64,000 bases of DNA from contig OX235272.1 in assembly GCA_944472155.2 (NCBI GenBank), forward strand, positions 3,332,354 to 3,396,353, read 5' to 3'. A program made the position numbers and the translations under genes. Below, piece by piece: positions 41,861 to 53,841 of the stretch. Below the pieces are notes generated by a model. The model was given only the letters and a program-made list of their open reading frames with translations, searched no databases and was not told where the DNA came from. How positions within the stretch are numbered: position 1 is the stretch's first letter; every line of letters starts with the position of its first letter. The DNA is from Trichobilharzia szidati (lineage: Eukaryota > Platyhelminthes > Trematoda > Strigeidida > Schistosomatidae).

Positions 41861-41874
41861 GATCACCTCGCTTT

Positions 41875-42104
41875 ATTCCTTTAGGTTCCCAGTAGAACAT
41901 AGGCGGTTCAAGCTAGAGACTTGAAGTTTCGGTAGCAGTGGTGTGTATTTTTACGGGATGCTAGCCACATGCCCAAATCTTCCCTCTTTATCAGTCATAT
42001 TACTGGATTAGCGAAATTCGGGAGTGCGGCAGCCGGGGATCGGACCCCAGACCACCTGCGTGGTTGGACAGCATTCTACTTCTGTGCCACCGACACACTG
42101 TGAT
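41875..42104 (-). mobile_element. SINE4 with TSD
   Basis: Antisense: TAGGTTCCCAGTAGAACATA, AGTTTCGGTAGCAGTGG, GGATCGGACCCCAGACC (B-box), TGTGCCACCGACACAC (head). GTGATCACC (left) and GTGATCGCC (right) flank it as a target duplication. Confidence 0.78.
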
Positions 42105-43190
42105 CGCCCTACGGAGAATAATTTCTGAGTATTCGGAATTTACGGCACAATAATTCAGAAAGGAATTGTGGAAGTAATTCTCAATCGTAGTACAGATACT
42201 TTTCGAATTGTCAAACAAAAATTGTTCATCTCTATCAGTATTATTAATACAAACGAATGGGCTGGATTCAATCGGATATAATGTGCAGATTTCATCCATC
42301 CCCTAGCCGGAAACCTTATTTATTCAGGCGAGGGCTTTTAAGGAAGACTGAGAAACCGGATAAGAAAGGTACATGGGCCTAGAAAGAGCTTATCTTCAGT
42401 CACCTTGATGAACTCATATTTAAAAAATGATTTGACTTCAAAACTGTTACTCGTTATTATAATTTGGAGGAATTTTTAACTCATGTCAAGGAAAAAGTAT
42501 CCTGTTTCAAGTGTTTTACCCTTGTTCTCTGTATTTCTCTTGTAATTAAGAGTCATTTTTAATGTAAAAACCTCTGGATTTCTGATTGGTCACCTGAAAC
42601 TGAGTCGTGTGTTCTCATTCCATGGATCGATATAGTTTATCTTTACCTTAAACAATACTCCATTCTTGATAACCTTAGCAGTTGAATCAACCAATATAGA
42701 GGATGCTCTATATTAAATGATAATTGCTTTAAACGACGAGCAGGAGTCGAGTTTCCCTACGACAGACTTCAGTCTCGTCTGAAGAATCTTTACTGACTTA
42801 TTCAGACAGCTTCACATAATTTACCCTCAACCCCCTGAGTGTCCTTGATTGTAAATCACTCACTCTTAACACGTAGATAGCTTGACAGATTTAAGTGTCA
42901 ATAGTCATCTGATAGGAAACTCTGAACGACCTAAGTTACAGGCTTACCGAGCTTTATCATTTCATTGCATATACAACCTCCAGACAGTTCCCATCTTCTC
43001 CGAGATAAAATCCTCATTCACAAGAAGTAACTGCCTTTTCTGCCAGTAATTTAAATAAAATTCATTATGAAGTATGCGAACAACGGTGAACTACTTAAGT
43101 CCGTTAATAGTACTTAGATTTTCGAGTTTCTGTAGAGAACTGGATTAACTTCAATACAGATTTCGTGATGACCTAACATGTAAGTTATAA
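42105..43190. other. no recognised gene
   Basis: The minus frame 42,299-42,118 (PIESSPFVCINNTDRDEQFL) may belong to whatever repeat the SINE4 entered; I cannot name it. The rest is unassigned AT-rich sequence. Confidence 0.3.
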
Positions 43191-43194
43191 AGTT

Positions 43195-43400
43195 GTCAAA
43201 AACCAGGAAGCAGTGGACAGTTGTTTCGTCCTAGTTTGGGACTCTTCAGCAATGTACACCCACTATCTCACCAAGGACTCAACTCCCTACCAAAGACCAA
43301 TCTCATTAATAATTCAGCTACATGGGCAATAATTCAGTCGCCCATGAATTATAATTTCTGTCAGTGATATGGCACTATTCCTAGTCATTGCCTTCTATGA
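43195..43400 (-). mobile_element. SINE2
   Basis: Antisense SINE2: AACCAGGAAGCAGTGGAC, GTTTCGTCCTAGTTTGGGAC, CCAAGGACTCAACTCCC (decayed B-box) and CCCATGAATTATAATTTCTG (leader). Confidence 0.65.
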
Positions 43401-43459
43401 GCATCCCACTCACTTTGACAAAAAAGACGGAGTGATTGTCCAGTTATTCGTGGCTTTCA

Positions 43460-44175
43460 GATGCTGATGTTTTCTGACCGGCCATCTGATCTTGAGTGAA
43501 GTATTGGGCAAAGGCATTTGTTGATGCAGGTGTGTAGTTTGTTTGAAGTGGCCTTCGTGACGTGCAGGCCAAGTCTCTGATCCGTACAGTAAGTTACACT
43601 GACTTCAAATTGGAGTTGAAAATCCGGATCTTAAATTTCATGCTGATTGTTGAGTGTTGATCTCCACACACACTTGAAGTAAATGAAAGCTTGCCTTGCT
43701 TTGATATCCTCGTCAGTAGTTGAAACGATGCTTCCCAGATAAGTAGGTAGGTGAAGGAGGCTGCTTCTTTCAGATTTCTCCCATTTGTGCTGGCTGATTG
43801 TTTTCTGTTGTTTTTGCTGTTGCTGTTGGCTAGGAATCTTCATCACTCACCTCTGTTTTCTCTATGTTCACCTGAAGTCCTATCTTTGATGCTTCTTCTG
43901 CCAACTTGTTGCTTTTCACTTGCATATCTTCCAGTTTGTGGGAAATCAGACATATATACTTCATCAGCGAAGTCCAGATCCTCCAAGTCTTTTTGTGTGT
44001 GCCCATTTTATGCCTGTTTCCTCATTGCCCGCTGTCTGTCGCATTATCCAGTCTACTGTAATCAGGAAAATTATTGGAGATGGTAGGCAGCTTTGCCTTA
44101 CTCCCGTCTTCAATTCGAAGGATTCCGTGAGTTTCCCGTTGTGAATTACTTGGCATGCAGCATTGTCGTACAACT
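43460..44175 (-). mobile_element. L1: RTE/SR2-like LINE fragment
   Basis: Minus strand: YDNAACQVIHNGKLTESFEL, KTGVRQSCLPSPIIFLITVD, WIMRQTAGNEETGIKWAHTK, then the palm with a decayed FADD box, QQQQKQQKTISQHKWEKSER and the IKARQAFIYFKCVW region. Both ends truncated. Confidence 0.75.
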
Positions 44176-44254
44176 CGAAATATAAGTAAAAGTAACCACG
44201 AGAACTTTTCCATATTTACGTGAGGAATAAATTCAAATATGTGCAAAGTATAAG

Positions 44255-45590
44255 ATGAGAATAATAACTATAATAATAATGCTAATAACAGTAGGTTTGG
44301 TTCAAACAGTATTGTCGATTAAGTTTGGAAATCTGAGCAGTTTATAGAATACTAAATCTAATGTTCTGTTGATATAGTATGGTGAGGGGAAAGACAAAAA
44401 ATAACAGTTATTACAGAGCCTAAATGGTATTTACAAGTATGAAAAAACAAGCAAGGAGACTATAAATATAATCGCAATAATAACAGTGGAACATGATGGC
44501 ATAAGGATGGGGAAAATTGTTTATTTGCTAGTGGAAAGAAGGTTGGTTAGTTAGTTGTTTTGTCCCTGACACTATTCTCATCACATAAAATACCTGCCGA
44601 ATATGGTATCGTGGAATTTTATACTTAGACTTGCGCGCATAAAGTCTTTCGATGAAATGACTTCTTGTTCTACCTGAGGAGATGATGGAGAGTAAAAGCT
44701 GTGAGTAAAGTGGATACTCACCATCTGACAAAATCCCTTTAGTAAATTTATTGCATGAAATTATCAGGTGTCTACCAATATTGACGATGTCAACGATATC
44801 ACCTAGTGGATTACCACCACTCGTCTTACTGACAGTCGGTCTTCAGAGTTCTAAGAAGTATGAAATAGTATTTTTTAAGCAACTCAGGAGAGAATAAGAG
44901 TAAAGACAATAGAACAACAGGTAAGATGCAAGAATTGACAAACTGTAGGAGGAGGGATTGGTCGAGTTATACTCGAGTGCTTTAACTTCTTATTGTACAA
45001 TATCAGACGAATATTTTCTACTGGAGACTGCTAAGACGTGGGAAGACCAGGATAGTTGAGAAGAAAGAATCGGTCTAAGATACTTAACGTCTCACTTGAT
45101 TTTTATATCACTATCATCAATTTTAAAACGGTCGTGGGAATTAACAGACTCACCATTTAACTTTCTTTCACATCGGAAAATGAAATTAACAGTCTGATAT
45201 TTGGAAGGATTTAGTTTAAGACCATTTGCTGACTATTGATAGAAAGCTGTTCATCTTACTACAAATCTAGTTGAGAGTTAACAGGCATCGAAACGCACGG
45301 ATCATCAGCATACTTAACAAAGTTCATTTCATCAGAGTGAGGCAAGTCATGCAAGAAGAAAGGAAACACAAAAGGAGAAAAGGACAGCGCCTTGAGTGAC
45401 ACCAGCTTCACAGTAAGCAATGAAGTGGATGACTTCCCCTGACATACAGGGTACTGCTTTCTTCCTAAGAAATAAAAATGCAACCAGTCAACGTCCTAAC
45501 ACTCAGTTTGCATTACAGCAAGCTTATTTAAGAAAATATCCCTAGGTACCACTGATTCAAAAGCAGACGTATAATCTAGGAAGATGTAGC
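44255..45590 (-). mobile_element. C: CR1/SR1-like LINE
   Basis: Minus strand: LGRKQYPVCQGKSSTSLLTV, FPFFLHDLPHSDEMNFVKYA with YADD as YADDPCVS, LKLNPSKYQTVNF-like text, and C-terminal SDGEYPLYSQLLLSIISSGR, TRSHFIERLYARKSKYKIPR. The 3' UTR ends at AATAATAATGC near 44,265. Frameshifted. Confidence 0.75.
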
Positions 45591-46005
45591 GAATATTGTG
45601 ACAAATGCTGAAAATTCCATGTGGAATAAAGTAGATTATTATTATTATTATTGTTATTATTAAGAAGGAGGTGTCTGGATGGACGAATGGGCAAGATGTT
45701 CAGAAGCTAGCATATCGGTGAAACCTCTTCAGAGGGCCAGCAGTTTTAATCATACCAAGTAACCTTTAATCTCTGTTGCATACAAATATGCATAGTGTAG
45801 AATAAGTCCCCCTTATATAGCCTTTCTCTCTGTCTCCGTCCAGAATGACAAACCTTCATTTGAAATACATACTGAGACTTAGGAACCACCTAAATACCTG
45901 ACTCATCATTGTAAGAAATGAGTAATGAGATAATATACTACTGAAATGAACAACAGTGACTTCAACAATGAAATTAATCCTAATACCTACAAAATCCCCC
46001 TCATC
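45591..46005. other. C-type tail, then no gene
   Basis: 45,595-45,662 is a plus-strand C-element 3' end (GCTGAAAATTCCATGTGG, AATAAAGTAG, ATT repeats). 45,663-46,005 is unassigned. Confidence 0.45.
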
Positions 46006-46009
46006 GCCA

Positions 46010-46550
46010 GTTCATTAGTGTCTACTGTATGTTGGGGAGCGGGTGTTGTCTTAAAGTTCTTGTGAGTAGTCATGGCCAGTGGGTTATACCGTATCAAGGT
46101 GAAATGGATATCCATCGACGACAATGGTCGGCAGTGGCATTATACCATGAACTGACATAAGTTAAAAAACCCAAGGGTCACTGAATTCCAAGCCGGCGGT
46201 CTCGTAACCAGTAGATCCTGGGTTCCTTACAAATCAACATCAGTTAGAGCACCATTTAATTTACAACTCTTCAGCAATGAGTACCTATCTCCCCATTATG
46301 CATAAAATCCAAGACCTTTGAACTGTGAGGCCGGGTAGTTGATGATTCAAGGGTAGATGCTCATGGGTACGACTGGTTTGCGGTTGTGGTATATCGCTAA
46401 GTGACTGCTGCATCCTGTCTCAACGCCTGAAGGACCAACAGCATGGCCTTTTAACCTGAAGGCCCTAGGACACAGCACTTATGAATAGCCCCAAACTAGG
46501 ACGAAACAATTACCCAGTGATTCTCTAAATGCTGCTAATCCATGAAATTC
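46010..46550 (+). mobile_element. SINE2 copies, decayed and rearranged
   Basis: Leader GTCATGGCCAGTGGG, AGTAGATCCTGGGTTCC (head), an antisense patch with ACTCTTCAGCAATGAGTACC, then AAGGCCCTAGGACACAG and a second 3' part TGAATAGCCCCAAACTAGG, ACGAAACAATTACCCAGTG. Probably two or more interleaved insertions. Confidence 0.55.
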
Positions 46551-46659
46551 AAGTTGAAAGTTAACCCTGAATGCTTTGTTCTTCGTTCTTTGGTGGTTAT
46601 CAAAGTACTTCTAGGAATTTTAAAACTCCCCTAGCATTCTTCTTCTTCAAAGCCCATCT

Positions 46660-47110
46660 CTATTTATTTATTTATTTAAACGCAGAAAAACATAGTACAG
46701 TATGGTACCAAGACAATGCGCCACACTTGTGTGAGGGCTGATATGCTGCCCGGGCGCCCAGACCGATGCAGGTGGTTTTCTTAAGGGACCACTCCCCGAG
46801 CCTTTGACTTGCAGTCTTATCCACAAGATGGCGAAGCAGGGTCAGGAGCTACGTTTCTGTGGTTACCAGTGACCAATATAGGTTCATACACCATTTGATC
46901 CGATTGGATTCTGGAGCCCATGTACGCCATGGTAACTGCTTCTAGTTTAACCGCTATCCATACAACATTCCTGACATGGTAGAACCTGCAGGAACATGAG
47001 TCCCAGACAGTTTAGCTTGTTGGGTCACTGCAGTATTCAAGCCCGACCACGACGACAAGGTAGCAGTTGTTGGACGGGAAAAAGACTACCTCTGAGGAAG
47101 AAATTATTTT
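46660..47110 (-). repeat. GC-richer repeat-like block of unknown family
   Basis: Begins with TTTATTTATTTATTT (an (AAAT)n tail on the minus strand) and has higher GC than its surroundings (GCTGCCCGGGCGCCCAGACC). The layout suggests the 3' end of a retroelement in minus orientation. I see no protein motif. Confidence 0.4.
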
Positions 47111-48205
47111 TGGTTCCCCAAAGACGCATCAGCCCACATACTACTCATATCTATTTAAAAGTAGTATAGAAACGCTGGGATACAATTTGTTCATCTTTAC
47201 ACTTTAAAACAACATTAATAATAATCATTGTAATAAACTTCTCAGAATCCTTTCTTTATTTTGCTCAAAGTATATAAAATCAATAAAATATCTTTGAAAT
47301 AAGTAGCATCCTACACGATGTGAATTACCATCTGGTCAGTTAGTTAGTTAGTTATCTTATACACACATATAAACATGGGGATTATTACAGCTGACTGACG
47401 AATTTCACAAAATTTCGTGAATTTGCGTTTATAAATTATGTATATACACGTGTAGGTGTTTGTGTGTTTGTGTGTGTGAGTGTGTACTTACTTATTCAAG
47501 CGTACTTTATGTTTTCTTGAGTCTAAACTTATTTTGCCAACAGGAGCGAAAACTATTGAAAGGTAGAATTAAATCGTTTGGATGGGAAATAACTATTTTT
47601 GTGAACAAGCGTCTCTCGGCATAAGTCCACACACACACACACAAACACACAAATACACAACAACAACAACAAAAAACAGCCTGAGAACAGAACAAATGAC
47701 ATAAACACCTGTTCATAAAACATTTTAGTTATTTAGTTTATGAATAATGAATACTACTACTAATAAGTAGTAGTAAGTTTTATTCAACCTTTGAGAAAAA
47801 ACAAACAACCCAATACTGCGTAGCTGTTACATTCAAATTTCCCGCTTAAAAATGGTTCAATGTTTCAATCGATATTTGTGATGTAAAGTAACGCAAAAAT
47901 GAATGAATAGTTAGCTGTTATGCTAGCAGAAATTCTCATCGCATAAATAATTCAATAAGTTTTGTTTCTTCTTCTTGTAGGGAGATGAAAGTTTACGCTG
48001 CAGGTCTCGTGTGTAGGTGTGCGTGTATGTGTCATTGTGTGTATGGATGCCTTCTATATGGCAGTCGAGTACCTACCTATACCCTGTTCTCTCCTTCCAC
48101 ACTCTTTCTTAACTGTTTTAATTATTTATTAACTGATTCATTCTGACAATTAATCAATAGAATGCTAAGTTAAGACAATGCCCAAAGGGTATTTTGAATA
48201 ATAAT
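47111..48205. other. no gene; microsatellites
   Basis: (GT)n-type tract at 47,455-47,485, (CA)n at 47,624-47,652 and CAA repeats to 47,672. GTTA repeated four times at 47,338-47,355. No coding signal. Confidence 0.45.
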
Positions 48206-48335
48206 GATATTAGTATTACCAGTAATATTAGTAGTAATAATAATAACAGATTTATTCTAGACGAAATGTACAAAATTTTCTGCGTATTTACAATGCAAAT
48301 TATCTACTCTTAGTATGGAATCTTCAAGTAAAATA
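48206..48335 (-). mobile_element. C-type LINE 3' tail
   Basis: Plus: AGTAATAATAATAACAGATT, TATTCTAGACGAAATGTAC; antisense of the C-element 3' end. Confidence 0.5.
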
Positions 48336-48439
48336 GTATTCAACAGTATGTGAGTTATTCCATCTTGAAGCAATATCCAACCCTCTGTCACATTTTCCCC
48401 TTAATACTTTTCGGAAATGTTGCATAATTTGTTTCAAGA

Positions 48440-48690
48440 GTCGGTTGGTAGGAATTTGATTTGTTTCATCTCTGATCATGGATTGATATCAGTGAGAGAA
48501 CCATCTATAAAAACCACCATGGAGTGCTGAACAGTTGTTTCATCCTCGTTTGGGACCCATAGGAAGTATGCATCCATCACAGGAGTTCGAACCTAGGACC
48601 TCCCATTTACAAGTCAAACTCGTAGACTATTCAAGTACACTGGCACATGACTCAGTGACTGGCCCATGAATTCTTCCTATTCAGCATATT
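48440..48690 (-). mobile_element. SINE2
   Basis: Antisense: GGTAGGAATTTGATTTG tail, GTTGTTTCATCCTCGTTTGG hairpin region, GAGTTCGAACCTAGGACC (B-box), GGCCCATGAATTCTTCC leader. Confidence 0.7.
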
Positions 48691-49520
48691 CAGAGACATT
48701 TTCATAGTAAAGTAGATTTCCAGAAATCACCACAAATGAGATTTTTGTTTTTTGTAATGTTCTTGACTGTTACCTGTTGTCTCCAGAGGTTATCATAACA
48801 CCGTTTTCACTTACTGTGTCTGTATTAATCGTCACGTTGATTTGATATGTGACAATTTGTTCATGGGACCTTTCTTTATTGATTGATAAGTTTTTCCCTC
48901 GATATGAACATATACATTAGGTGAAGACTCATCCAAGTGCCAACCGCTTATGAATTCCCTGATATTTCCAAGTTTTGCGACGTACTTTAGGAGTTAGCAT
49001 TGAAGATGTGGTCCAAAAAGACAATGGGGGCTTCACGATTAAAAGACATACCCCATTGGCAACAAACAATAATGCCGCTGAAACAAATCCCAATCTGAGC
49101 TACAGATCTTCTTTATCATTATAAATAAGCACTTATATTTGACTGAACTACTTATCCATGATAAAGTCTTACCAAAATATATGTCCACATTGATTGATAA
49201 ACTTCTAACAGTATCATTAGTGTACTGGTGACTCAACAGTAAAGTCTGTGCCAAAGTCCATACTGAAGGTCCAGGTCCAGTCACATGGCCAACACACTCC
49301 TAAACCTTGCCGAGCTTACTAACTGGCAGTAAATATAATATCGATGGACGGTAGGATGTTAGTTCAGAAACTTCATCTCATAGAAAAAAACTGCTGCTTA
49401 AAAATTCAAAAGGCACGAAACCTTATTTTCCAGTCGGAAGTCAAATCAATTTATAATAAGTATAGCTTAACTTTCGCATTGCTTCTAATAAAACCTTTAA
49501 ATATGAGAATCAGAGTTGTT
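48691..49520. other. no gene; possible PLE 3' scrap
   Basis: At about 48,998-49,040 ATTGAAGATGTGGTCC and GACAATGGGGGCTTCACGA resemble the PLE hammerhead-like motif at 38.2 kb in decayed form. The rest is unassigned. Confidence 0.35.
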
Positions 49521-49524
49521 TAAT

Positions 49525-49975
49525 CAATTTTTTAGATTTCGCCATCGCTTGATCGGACCAAAGTGCTCGGTCTCAGGTTAACATGTCGGCTTCTTGTTCA
49601 GATGCTTCGACAATGTCTGGGCATGTAATTAGAAGTTAATTGGTGGATGGTGACTAGCCGTGGAATCCAGGATGCGCATTTCATCAGCTCGACATACCTG
49701 GATTCCGACATGTCAACCTGAGACCGAACATTTCCGTCCAATCAATCGACGGGAAAGGGTAAAACTGAATTAAATAAGTAATACGCCCCGTTACACAAGA
49801 GGTAGTGGCTCTTGTGGCCCAAGTGGTCTAGTGGATAACGTTTAGCGTTTGAAACCATGAACAATTGGTAGAAGCATCGGTTGGAACATCATCACTCACT
49901 GGGGAATGAAGGTACATCTAGATGACGAAACCCAAATAGGACGAAATACGCATCAGAGTTATTGTCTCAAATCTT
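49525..49975. mobile_element. Sm-alpha SINE head-to-head pair
   Basis: Minus unit 49,720-49,525 (AAGTGCTCGGTCTCAGGTT, TGGTGGATGGTGACTAGCC; hammerhead mostly deleted) and plus unit 49,720-49,975 (GGCCCAAGTGGTCTAGTGG A-box, then a hammerhead remnant). Same linker and orientation as 5390-5950. Confidence 0.72.
49910..49955 (+). ncRNA. Sm-alpha hammerhead remnant
   Basis: ACATCTAG, core ATGACGA, then AACCCAAATAGGACGAAAT and GCATC. C3 is A and stem II is damaged (AACC instead of GTCC). Confidence 0.6.
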
Positions 49976-50635
49976 TAAGCGATTCGGTGGGAGGAAATGA
50001 GTTTTTTCTCTCAAAAATATTTTGTTCTCTCATATAAAATACGCCAAAGAAACTGCATTTCGCAATAATCACAGCTAATTTTCAAATATCACCGATGATA
50101 AAATCGAAATGGGACTGAGCCAAACCATGCTGACGAACCTGGATGCATAGCTTGTTTTATTTTAAGGACTCAGCTGGATGTATCCGTACCCCTAGTGAGA
50201 TGACTGTTGGCTTTCCCATTGAAACTCGAATATGGTATTCATAGTATAAAACTCTGTAGTATTATCTATGACCAGAGGCCACCGCAAAGTTCCATCCGTG
50301 GAAATGCCTAAACTCTTCTTCATTTCTTATTAATGTAATCATATGATCACTACACAAACTTGAGCACAGATTTAATTCGCTTTCTACATAACGCTGAGCA
50401 ATTCTTGAAGTTAATGAGGAGGAAAAATGTGCAGAATTGGTCCTCACTTCGTATGCGTAAACACTACACCACTTTACGTGTATATCCTATATGAATAGGA
50501 AATATTTTGGAACCAAATAGGCTGAAAATTTATGTAATATGTGTTCACATATTTTCTGAAATAAAGCTTTATTATTATTATTACTGGGCTAGGAGAACCA
50601 CCTCTTTTGCAACACGTATCAGTTTTTGTTTGATG
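49976..50635. other. no gene seen
   Basis: Unassigned; a short ATT tract at 50,570-50,583 after AATAAAGCTTTATT resembles a C-type tail. Confidence 0.4.
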
Positions 50636-50639
50636 AAGT

Positions 50640-50745
50640 TTGTTTATATTTCCTGTTGATGCGGTTTCATCCAGATGACGAGTCCAAAGGAGGACGAAAT
50701 GCATATCTTGGGATCCACGGCTAGTCATAGTCAACCAATATTATT
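50640..50745 (+). mobile_element. Sm-alpha SINE fragment with hammerhead
   Basis: 50,667-50,715: CATCCAG, core ATGACGA, stem II GTCC-AAAGGA-GGAC, GAAAT, GCATATC, TTGGGATCC. C3 is A again. The tail CACGGCTAGTCATAGTCAAC follows. The head is missing. Confidence 0.68.
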
Positions 50746-50764
50746 ACTATTGTTATTATTATTT

Positions 50765-50980
50765 AAGAGTTAGTTTGTAGTAAATTGATTTGTTCCACAT
50801 TTGATCACGCATTGATATGTTAGTCACAGAAATGAACAGCTGTTTCGTCCTAGCTTGAGACTCTTCACCGGTATGTTTGAAACTAGGACCTTCTGTTTGC
50901 AAAGCAAGCTCGTATACTATCCAGACGCTGAGACACTATCCAATGACCCATGAAATCCAATTTCTACTAATCATTTCCTT
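50765..50980 (-). mobile_element. SINE2
   Basis: Antisense: AACAGCTGTTTCGTCCTAGC, GACTCTTCACCGGTATG, AACTAGGACCTTCTGTTTGC, AATGACCCATGAAATCC leader. Confidence 0.68.
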
Positions 50981-51250
50981 AGGTTCCAAGTGGAAGATAC
51001 GGCTTCTGCGGTACACCTCCATCTCAGCCTGTTTTCTTCAGTCCTCTTTAGCCGGCTTCAAGATTGTCCATAGACTCTCATCTCCTCCTCACATGATCTT
51101 CTCTGTGTTAGTACCGGACACCCAACCCGTCGTTTCCTATTCGGGTTACATTCGAGAGATAATCTCGCACGTGATTTCATTTCAAACATTTCCTCATCGT
51201 GGGTGTCTGATCTATCTCCATTTTCATCGGTATATTCGCTAGGCAATTTG
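50975..51250 (-). mobile_element. L1: old RTE-like 3' fragment
   Basis: Plus: TTTCCTTAGGTTCCAAGTGG, ATACGGCTTCTGCGG, CTCATCTCCTCCTCACATGA. Antisense L1 3' end and C-terminal text. Confidence 0.6.
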
Positions 51251-51635
51251 TTCCAGTATAACAGGATGTTAATCTTTACACATCGTCGAGTTGTCCGTAA
51301 CAGGAGCTAACATATTAACTCATACAAACAACTGGAGCTCCCAAATCAGGGAATTTTTCTCCTGTAATGTTTAATTTATTATTAGCGCAACAGGCTTCAA
51401 ATATCTGGGTGAAACATATACTTCTCAAAGAGTATAAAAGGTCAAAAATCGAAATCATCAGGGAGGTTAATATTATCACAAATGAAAAGGAAATGAGAGC
51501 AGATAAATGACGACATAAATAGCTCTTAGTTTTAAAATTTATCCACCATGGGAGTTTAAGTGTGATAACAAGTGATTTTTGAGCATGTAAAATAAGTCTG
51601 AATATTTTTCATGGCTTTGATTTAAAAAAACACTC
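51251..51635. other. no gene seen
   Basis: No feature recognised. Confidence 0.4.
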
Positions 51636-51639
51636 AAAC

Positions 51640-51805
51640 ATATGCCTAAGGTAGTAATAGACAGTTATTTTGTCCTAGTTTGGTACTCTTCAGCAGTACA
51701 CATGTATGAACTCACGAAGGTATTAAACCCGGAGCCATCGATAAGTACTGCTAAAGAGTCGCAAATTAAGAGGAAACAGCTGTTCATTCCTCTCGAAATG
51801 ATAAC
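51640..51805. mobile_element. SINE2 head-to-head dimer, short
   Basis: Minus part: GACAGTTATTTTGTCCTAG, ACTCTTCAGCAGTACAC. Plus part: AGTACTGCTAAAGAGTCGC, AGGAAACAGCTGTTC. Only the hammerhead-like ends remain, in the same head-to-head order. Confidence 0.55.
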
Positions 51806-52029
51806 AGTTAGTGATCTTATTTGAATTTGAGCTACACACCTACATCATACGATTGTTTGATAGACTGAGTGAACATTCAAAATATCAATTTATTTGCCTA
51901 TTATTATGTTTAGCAAAATGTTGTTTGGTACTCAGATCATTTTAAAGTCCCCTCTTTGTTTACTTCATCCTATCCACTCTCTAACTAATCAGGAAATGAT
52001 ATTGAGACTCCTTGACAATTATTATATAT
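51806..52029. other. no gene seen
   Basis: Unassigned; ends in an ATT-rich tract that is the tail of the next L1. Confidence 0.4.
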
Positions 52030-52822
52030 TATTATCATTATTATTATTGCCTTTAATTCCTAGAGGAACATAGGGCTTCAGCCATGCGTCTCCATTGCGT
52101 TCGGTTCTCTGCTAAAGTTTTCACCTGGCTCCAAGTCTGCCCACATGCTTTCATCTCCTCTTCACATGACCTCCTCTAAGTCACCCACCCTCGCACTGAC
52201 GACCAACTCGCCGCTTCCCTTTCGGGTTCCACTCGAGCAATGGCTTGTCTAGTGATGTCACTTGATGGTTTCCTCAGAGTATGGCCAGCCAATCCATCTC
52301 CATTTCTTCCTGCCTATTTGTTGCACAATCGGTTCCTGGTTGTTCCATAATGGATAAGAATTTATTTTTAAATCACACAGTGTAGTACAGTTATATTAAC
52401 TGATGACGTTTCGAGCACAAACTATTGCTCATAATCATATCAAGTTACTCACACAACTTCTTTCCTTCATTTATATACATGTGTGGAATCGACTAGATAT
52501 TGGAATAAAATTCAATATGAGATAATGTACATTCAGAAATAATAGTACGAGTGTTATTAATCCATTGCAATTAGATGGGAAATACAACGAGTGTTTTTAC
52601 AGTCATAATAAGTTGATTGATAGAATGTTTTGATGTGTTTGAATGGAAATAGAATACAATTTAAGATTATTTATTATCCGCTTCTGATTTGACTGGTGGC
52701 AATAATACGAGTGTTATTAATCCATTGCAATTAGATGGGAATTACGACGAGTGTTTTTATAGTCATAATAAGTTGATTGTTAGAATGTTATGATGTGCTT
52801 GAATGGAAATAGAATTTTAAGA

Positions 52823-53269
52823 CTATTTATCTTCTTCTGATTTGACTGGCGGTAATAATATCTTCCATATTTCTGGTATTTGCATTGAGTCACTTCTGTT
52901 GCATGTGTTGGGTGTAGACTCGATGAATAAGGATTCCGTAATCAACCTCTCTTTCCACCTACCTATATTACTTTTTAGAATTTTAACCCTATCCCACCCT
53001 ATTGTGTGGTTGTTTGTTATTGCGTGAAGTGCAATAGCTGAGCTTTTTTCTAAATTACTTATCTTTTCAGGGTCAATCATTTTCCCTTTAGCTAAATTCT
53101 TATGTTCTGATAATCTGACTATCCCTGACCTACTAGTTTGACCTATGTAGTTGACTTCACAGTCATTGCAAGGTATTTTATAAATTATATTATTTTGTTT
53201 AATGGGGTCCAACGGGTCCTTTAACCTACAAAGTTTGTCTCTGAGTGAGTTTGTTGGTTTGAATGCCAC
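52823..53269 (-). CDS. GIY-YIG endonuclease domain, left arm
   Basis: A 148-codon open frame in the left palindrome arm, with IIYKIPCNDCEVNYIGQTSR as the GIY-YIG signature and Cys pairs before it. Known PLE proteins place this nuclease after the RT; here only the nuclease is left, with no own promoter or start. It is best read as a transposon fragment that has not yet decayed. Confidence 0.8.
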   Translation of the reverse strand: MAFKPTNSLRDKLCRLKDPLDPIKQNNIIYKIPCNDCEVNYIGQTSRSGIVRLSEHKNLAKGKMIDPEKISNLEKSSAIALHAITNNHTIGWDRVKILKSNIGRWKERLITESLFIESTPNTCNRSDSMQIPEIWKILLPPVKSEEDK

Positions 53270-53340
53270 CCTAATTCCTGCTTTATTGAGAATCCTACGT
53301 ATGGCCTCAGATGTCCCCTCCTTCTACTGTTATACCATAT

Positions 53341-53841
53341 AAGGAGGGGACATCTGAGGCCATACGTAGGATTCTCAATAAAGCAGGAATTAGGGTGGCA
53401 TTCAAACCAACAAACTCACTCAGAGACAAACTTTGTAGGTTAAAGGACCCGTTGGACCCCATTAAACAAAATAATATAATTTATAAAATACCTTGCAATG
53501 ACTGTGAAGTCAAGTACATAGGTCAAACTAGTAGGTCAGGGATAGTAAGATTATCAGAACATAAGAATTTAGCTAAAGGGAAAATGATTGACCCTGAAAA
53601 GATAAGTAATTTAGAAAAAAGCTCAGCTATTGCACTTCACGCAATAACAAACAACCACACAATAGGGTGGGATAGGGTTAAAATTCTAAAAAGTAATATA
53701 GGTAGGTGGAAAGAGAGGTTGATTACGGAATCCTTATTCATCGAGTCTACACCCAACACATGCAACAGAAGTGACTCAATGCAAATACCAGAAATATGGA
53801 AGATATTATTACCGCCAGTCAAATCAGAAGAAGATAAATAG
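53341..53841 (+). CDS. GIY-YIG endonuclease domain, right arm
   Basis: Same frame as the left arm and open from the palindrome centre: the GIRVAFKPTNSLRDKL block, NDCEVKYIGQTSRSG, EKSSAIALHAITNNHTIGWD, ITESLFIESTPNTCNRSD, ending at TAG 53,839. A start codon at 53,311 lies in the other arm and is unlikely to be meaningful. Confidence 0.8.
   Translation, partial: KEGTSEAIRRILNKAGIRVAFKPTNSLRDKLCRLKDPLDPIKQNNIIYKIPCNDCEVKYIGQTSRSGIVRLSEHKNLAKGKMIDPEKISNLEKSSAIALHAITNNHTIGWDRVKILKSNIGRWKERLITESLFIESTPNTCNRSDSMQIPEIWKILLPPVKSEEDK

Noticed and set aside
41526..41900. Minus-strand open frame of 124 codons
   Set aside because: It lies antisense to the 3' region of a clear plus-strand PLE and runs into SINE4 at its start; no motif recognised.
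42000..42110. Coding extension of the minus frame through 42.0-42.3 kb
   Set aside because: The left half is SINE4; the remaining piece has no recognised motif.
47624..47672. Z-DNA-type regulatory tract
   Set aside because: CA and CAA repeats with no nearby gene; simple microsatellite is sufficient.
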